Positions 6,901 to 8,496 of a DNA stretch of 8,496 nt are shown in pieces. Made by a program: the position numbers and the translations under genes. This DNA is from Planctomycetaceae bacterium. Its GTDB lineage: Bacteria; Planctomycetota; Planctomycetia; Pirellulales; Thermoguttaceae. The notes beneath the pieces were generated by a model. The model saw only the letters and a program-made list of their open reading frames with translations. It had not been told where the DNA came from and did no database searches. The DNA is taken from NCBI GenBank assembly GCA_031278315.1, contig JAITKS010000225.1:1-8496 (forward strand). The letters are read 5' to 3'. Every line of letters begins with the position of its first letter. Within the stretch, counting starts at the first letter, position 1.

Positions 6901-7857
6901 AACACCGAGCAGAAAACTTTCTTGCTCGCTGTAAAATTTATCAGTGTCGGTCAAAGGGTGAATATGCGGATGAACGTTATTGTGATTCGAGTAATACGGC
7001 GGCTGATCAGCTGTTACAGGATAATGTTGAAAACCTTTGGGATAATCCCAATAATCTTTAGTGTAAGAGTGATCATCTACACCAAGTTCGGTTATTTCGG
7101 TTATAACATCGCAAATTGGGGCAAAAATTTCAGCCAATCGACGGCGCGGACGCGGTATTGAATAAAGGTAATTATCATAGTTACTAAATTCAGGTGTTAT
7201 TTCAATCGGTTGATTTATATTATTGATTTGATTGTTGTATTCGAATTCATTGGCAAAATTACCATTGACAAAATTACCATTGTTGATCCTTTTTGTGAAA
7301 GGCGGAGTAAGCGAAAAACTCGACGGGTTTCTTAATATCGACTTAATTTTAGAGCTATTCTTGTTACGCTTGGAATATTGTTTATTTTGAGTAATATCGA
7401 AAGGTTCAATTATGATTTCATTAATTTCACCAATTTCAACGCCGCTTTCTTTAATGTTTTTTTTCGTGTTTTCTTTAGCAGCATTTTTTTTCGTGTTTTC
7501 TTTAGCGACGTTTTTTTTCGTGTTTTCTTTAACAACGTTTTCTTTCGTGTTTTCTTTAGCAACGTTTTCTTTCGTGTTTTCTTTCACGTTTGTGTTTTCG
7601 CTAACGTTGTTGTCAGGCGATATAAGTTTGGGCGCATTATCAAAATTTTGATCTAAATAATTAACAAAATTTTTATTGTCAACATTATTAGAACTTGCTG
7701 ATTTGTTGGAATCAACATTTATTTCAACGAACGGTTTTTTTTCCGTATTATTTTTTATGCTTTTTGTTCCGTCTGTTACAGTTTCTCCGAACAGTAACGC
7801 CGAGCCTTGAAATAAGACTGCAAGAACCAAAATCAAAGACCAATGAAATTTTTTCAT
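3973..7857 (-). CDS. Large secreted Asp/Asn-Gly repeat protein, unknown function
   Basis: 1294 residues that I cannot assign to a named family. Layout: Sec signal peptide 1-24 (MKK, hydrophobic LILVLAVLF, likely cut after LFG); Asn/Lys-rich disordered part about 30-230 with a KENTKKNVA repeat at about 92-134; an arginine-led segment RPRRRLAEIFAPICDVITEI (236-255) and a Tyr/His-rich linker; about 40 repeats with consensus xxNGxLLxxDGxPIGLRLG, mostly 18 residues long, at about 316-1180; a YPSP stretch (1195-1228); and a C-terminal tail with a possible amphipathic helix (RFFSSIRNVRNGIRTLF). The regular Gly turns and alternating hydrophobics suggest stacked beta hairpins or a solenoid, so a surface, envelope or matrix structural protein is inferred. 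There is no LPXTG, transmembrane anchor or enzymatic motif. Cysteines are few (C250, C364, C1068). It starts after a strong GGAGGG and is followed at 6 bases by dus. The reading frame is unbroken. Confidence 0.9.
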   Translation of the reverse strand: MKKFHWSLILVLAVLFQGSALLFGETVTDGTKSIKNNTEKKPFVEINVDSNKSASSNNVDNKNFVNYLDQNFDNAPKLISPDNNVSENTNVKENTKENVAKENTKENVVKENTKKNVAKENTKKNAAKENTKKNIKESGVEIGEINEIIIEPFDITQNKQYSKRNKNSSKIKSILRNPSSFSLTPPFTKRINNGNFVNGNFANEFEYNNQINNINQPIEITPEFSNYDNYLYSIPRPRRRLAEIFAPICDVITEITELGVDDHSYTKDYWDYPKGFQHYPVTADQPPYYSNHNNVHPHIHPLTDTDKFYSEQESFLLGVNGTFVGREGVLIDNEGVPIGTRLSFDGTMLASDGSQLGLRLGKRCRLFRSDNGYQIPNAGFRLSRDGRLLARDGSPLGSAGFRMGRRGMLIAPNGMPIGISIKDGVLLGYDGEPLGANNYQAISGGILLGTDGIPIGYRLLPDGSIIRFDGVPILSNGFRRGRNGIILTPEGMPIGPTGIRLSQNGALISPDGYPIGANVVSLTSRVTSAGINAASGQAGDIREFFRLNENNEILSPDGNHTGLILNKDGTLSSISGRSLGLRVSKDGVLQGTDGQATRSFNIPNGILLGTDGTPTGLRLDEDGTTLISPTGSKLGLYLGSNGVLLNKDKKPISGSALNFRAGANNPLRIGRNNIILDSMGRNTGLRINRNGILLDSTGRQIGLQISNDGILQGTDGQPTRVKNIAGGILLGTNRIPTGLRLGNDGETIISPNGLPLGIKLGQDGSLIGSNNLPLGSGALSFLADSNNPFRLGRNNSIINPEGNEVGLRINNDGTLISESTGRPIGARISPNGILYGSNNTPITGTGTPESNNYATNAAGELVTANGTSIGLKLDNDGRTLLSPSGRPLGLKLGRNGTLLGMDNSPIGNNTLSFLSASNNPLRLGRNNSILDSNGRETGLHIGRNGVLLDSTGRPIGVTISRDGFLQGIDGNRLSINNIVEAEIAKSNNNGFIIGDDGTLLRANGRSTGIRLGNNGAMLSPNGSPMGLYLDRNGLLFTPDGFPISSAARMSRDRFGQNLQNAGSPYNACVVRRDQQNRIIDKNGLQTRVQIGNDNSLLGVNGEPLGFFVGPNGELLDQSGVPMLANGFKTNNNDVLLGTGGYPLGMRLGNNGELLGLDGSKLGVQLGTNGTLVTSDGYPIVDPVPYPADAANFSGSPYPSPYPSPYPSSYPSPYSSPYPSPYPSPYPYYVQYPPMQDAGNGTGRFFSSIRNVRNGIRTLFAEPDYMSGQPAAIPETYTTKGPSDFLNPNPPKIGP
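4181..4276 (-). repeat. 12-bp tandem repeat encoding YPSP
   Basis: Eight consecutive 12-base units close to GGATAAGGCGAA (plus strand) encode the Tyr-Pro-Ser-Pro run near the C-terminus of the large protein. Units differ at only one to three bases, so the array probably expands and contracts by slippage. A Pro/Tyr-rich stretch is typical of an extended spacer between a folded domain and a terminal module. Confidence 0.85.
4318..6912 (-). repeat. 54-bp-period coding repeat domain (about 40 units)
   Basis: In the protein, units such as RNGILLDSTGRQIGLQIS, NDGTLISESTGRPIGARIS and NNGELLGLDGSKLGVQLG follow one another at about 18 residues (54 bases). Between residues 545 and about 1050 they form higher-order blocks whose starts (FRLNENN 545, LRIGRNN 667, FRLGRNN 789, LRLGRNN 921) lie 122, 122 and 132 residues apart. 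At DNA level this is about 6225-5860, 5859-5494, 5493-5098 and 5097 to about 4704. Shared interiors include LQGTDGQ, GILLGT and ALSF-NNP, so these blocks arose by segmental duplication after the 18-residue unit existed. Confidence 0.8.
7457..7606 (-). repeat. 27-bp tandem repeat encoding KENTKKNVA
   Basis: Four exact-length 27-base units (7457-7483, 7484-7510, 7511-7537, 7538-7564) are followed by shortened units of 24 and 18 bases. They encode a Lys/Glu/Asn/Thr-rich, probably disordered or helical stretch after the signal peptide. On the plus strand each unit contains TTTCGTGTTTTC, the same word that opens the window at 1-11 and resembles the intergenic array at 871-927. Confidence 0.85.
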
Positions 7858-7868
7858 TCTAATTCTCT

Positions 7869-7874
7869 CCCTCC
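7869..7874 (-). promoter_or_regulatory. Strong Shine-Dalgarno for the repeat-protein gene
   Basis: On the minus strand GGAGGG, continuing as AGAG, lies 11 bases before the ATG at 7857. It is the only strong Shine-Dalgarno sequence in the window and supports this start codon for the large secreted protein. The other three genes show weak signals or none. Confidence 0.65.
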
Positions 7875-8129
7875 AAATGGATAATCAGACTCCTCAAATT
7901 GTGTAAAGTACCCGTACTACTCGAAATATTCTTTTACTTGTCTGCAATGTAATTTCATGCAACTTGTGCAGACTTATCTTCTGTGAAAGTTTACTATTAC
8001 GTATTTATGTCAGCGAAATTTACGTATGACTTTACTATGAATTTACATAGTGAGTTAATATATTCTAGTGAAGTATTCCGCAACTGACACAATCAATCCG
8101 TAAATATTCTCTCTTGGCTTGTTTCGACA

Positions 8130-8161
8130 ATTATAGCGCATGAGTTTATTCTTTTTACCAA
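8130..8161 (-). promoter_or_regulatory. Candidate sigma70-type promoter for the repeat-protein gene
   Basis: The minus strand has an exact TATAAT (8135-8130), with TTGGTA (8161-8156) as a weak -35 at a long 20-base spacing. An alternative closer to the gene is TTGCGG (8083-8078) with TATATT (8062-8057), spaced 15. Neither spacing is ideal, and AT-rich DNA yields such boxes by chance. Confidence 0.25.
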
Positions 8162-8219
8162 TCTTTCCGATTATTACTTTTTTATAATTGGTAAAGTTTA
8201 ACTACATGGTAAAGTTTAA
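8154..8219. promoter_or_regulatory. Operator-like cluster of TGGTAAA motifs
   Basis: TGGTAAAGTTTAA occurs twice in direct orientation (8189-8201 and 8207-8219, 18-base period). TTTACCAAT at 8154-8162 is the perfect inverse of ATTGGTAAA at 8187-8195. Three copies of one motif within 66 bases, overlapping the -35 side of the best promoter candidate, look like sites for a DNA-binding regulator. The regulator is unknown. Confidence 0.35.
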
Positions 8220-8377
8220 AAAAACGTAATAAATTGATCTCTATAAATTATTGCAACTTTTTAAAACATCTTTTAAAAATAAATTAACCCTAAAAGATCG
8301 GCAGGAAATAAAGACACGACACGATTATTCACAACAATTATTGTTCCTTTCAATTGCACGTTGATATTACAAAAAAA

Positions 8378-8400
8378 GTAATATATCAGTGGAATAATTT
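8378..8400. repeat. Second copy of the MITE left end
   Basis: All 23 bases are identical to 2571-2593 (beginning GTAATATATCAGTGG, ending AATAATTT), in the same orientation; sequence before and after differs. Just before it, GATATTAC (8363-8370) and seven A residues mirror the end and form a 7-bp stem ATATTAC/GTAATAT. A matching right end is not seen before the window stops, so this is either a truncated copy or the left end of an element continuing past 8496. Confidence 0.6.
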
Positions 8401-8455
8401 TTTTCGTTTTTTTGGTTGTTTACGAATTTGAAATTATCAATCACATATCTGTTAA

Positions 8456-8496
8456 GTCCCGCAGGGACGACACTTTATTAACCGTATGCTTTAGCT
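8456..8496. repeat. GTCCC-GCA-GGGAC hairpin and start of a second palindrome, cut by the window end
   Basis: A perfect 5-bp stem GTCCC/GGGAC around GCA (8456-8468) is followed by GACACTTTATTAACCGTATGC and TTTAGC. The latter looks like the left arm and loop of another hairpin. This arrangement resembles dispersed intergenic repeats I recall from environmental genomes, but it cannot be confirmed because the window ends here. Confidence 0.45.

Larger units (their letters stand above)
7858..8377. other. Long AT-rich upstream region of the repeat-protein gene
   Basis: No convincing gene on either strand. It holds the ribosome binding site; an inverted repeat GTCTGCA/TGCAGAC (7940-7946 and 7967-7973) in the probable leader; degenerate TTTACTAT/TTACGTAT words at about 7988-8036; a small hairpin ACTATG/CATAGT (8034-8051); a candidate promoter; and the GGTAAA cluster. 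Its length suggests a regulated or long-leader promoter for the repeat-protein/dus unit. Confidence 0.5.

Noticed and set aside
4318..6912. Calcium-binding repeats of the RTX or dockerin type
   Set aside because: The units have scattered DG and NG turns but lack the GGxGxDxUx nonapeptide and the DxDxDG loop.
7457..7606. Possible CRISPR array from regularly spaced near-identical units
   Set aside because: Units abut with no unique spacers, stay in frame and encode KENTKKN; no cas genes are present.
4086..7656. Numerous plus-strand open frames opposite the large repeat gene, such as 4748-5302 and 5303-5575
   Set aside because: They mirror the 54-bp, 12-bp and 27-bp repeats of the minus-strand gene, which has the signal peptide, Shine-Dalgarno sequence and coherent repeats.
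7858..8377. Riboswitch or structured RNA in the long leader
   Set aside because: Only short isolated stems are seen, and no known riboswitch core is recognisable.

Overview
The window looks like a stretch of AT-rich bacterial chromosome with four confident protein genes, all on the minus strand. From high to low coordinates they are a very large secreted repeat protein (3973-7857), a tRNA-dihydrouridine synthase (2851-3966), a stand-alone RnfC/PduS-type iron-sulfur flavoprotein (1061-2392) and the biotin enzyme BioD (155-832). The organism is most likely Gram-negative, because the large protein has a Sec signal peptide and no wall-sorting signal. A planctomycete or other PVC-group bacterium is my best guess, with low confidence. 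It rests on the style of the Dus and PduS-like proteins, the Asn-rich repeat protein and the kinds of intergenic repeats, and no 16S or other marker is present to confirm it.

Layout. 1-154: AT-rich spacer with a 9-bp-period array and a hairpin. 155-832: bioD. 833-1060: spacer made of 9-bp-period sequence and a degenerate copy (copy A) of a palindromic repeat, which runs into the last codons of the next gene. 1061-2392: PduS/RnfC-like gene. 2393-2850: a 458-base gap that is nearly all repeats, namely a 9-bp tandem array and then a small inverted-repeat element with an apparent 8-bp target duplication, holding the better-preserved palindromic core (copy B). 2851-3966: dus. 3973-7857: the repeat protein, 6 bases upstream of dus and probably cotranscribed with it. 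7858-8496: 639 bases with a strong ribosome binding site, candidate promoter and operator-like repeats, a second copy of the small element's left end, and the start of another hairpin repeat cut by the window edge.

The genes do not form one obvious pathway. BioD (biotin), Dus (tRNA modification) and the PduS-like electron carrier are housekeeping or metabolic, while the repeat protein is an exported structural-type protein. The two least ordinary things are the 1294-residue repeat protein (about 40 Asp/Asn-Gly units of roughly 18 residues, part of them in four long super-repeats of 122 to 132 residues) and the MITE-like element just after dus.
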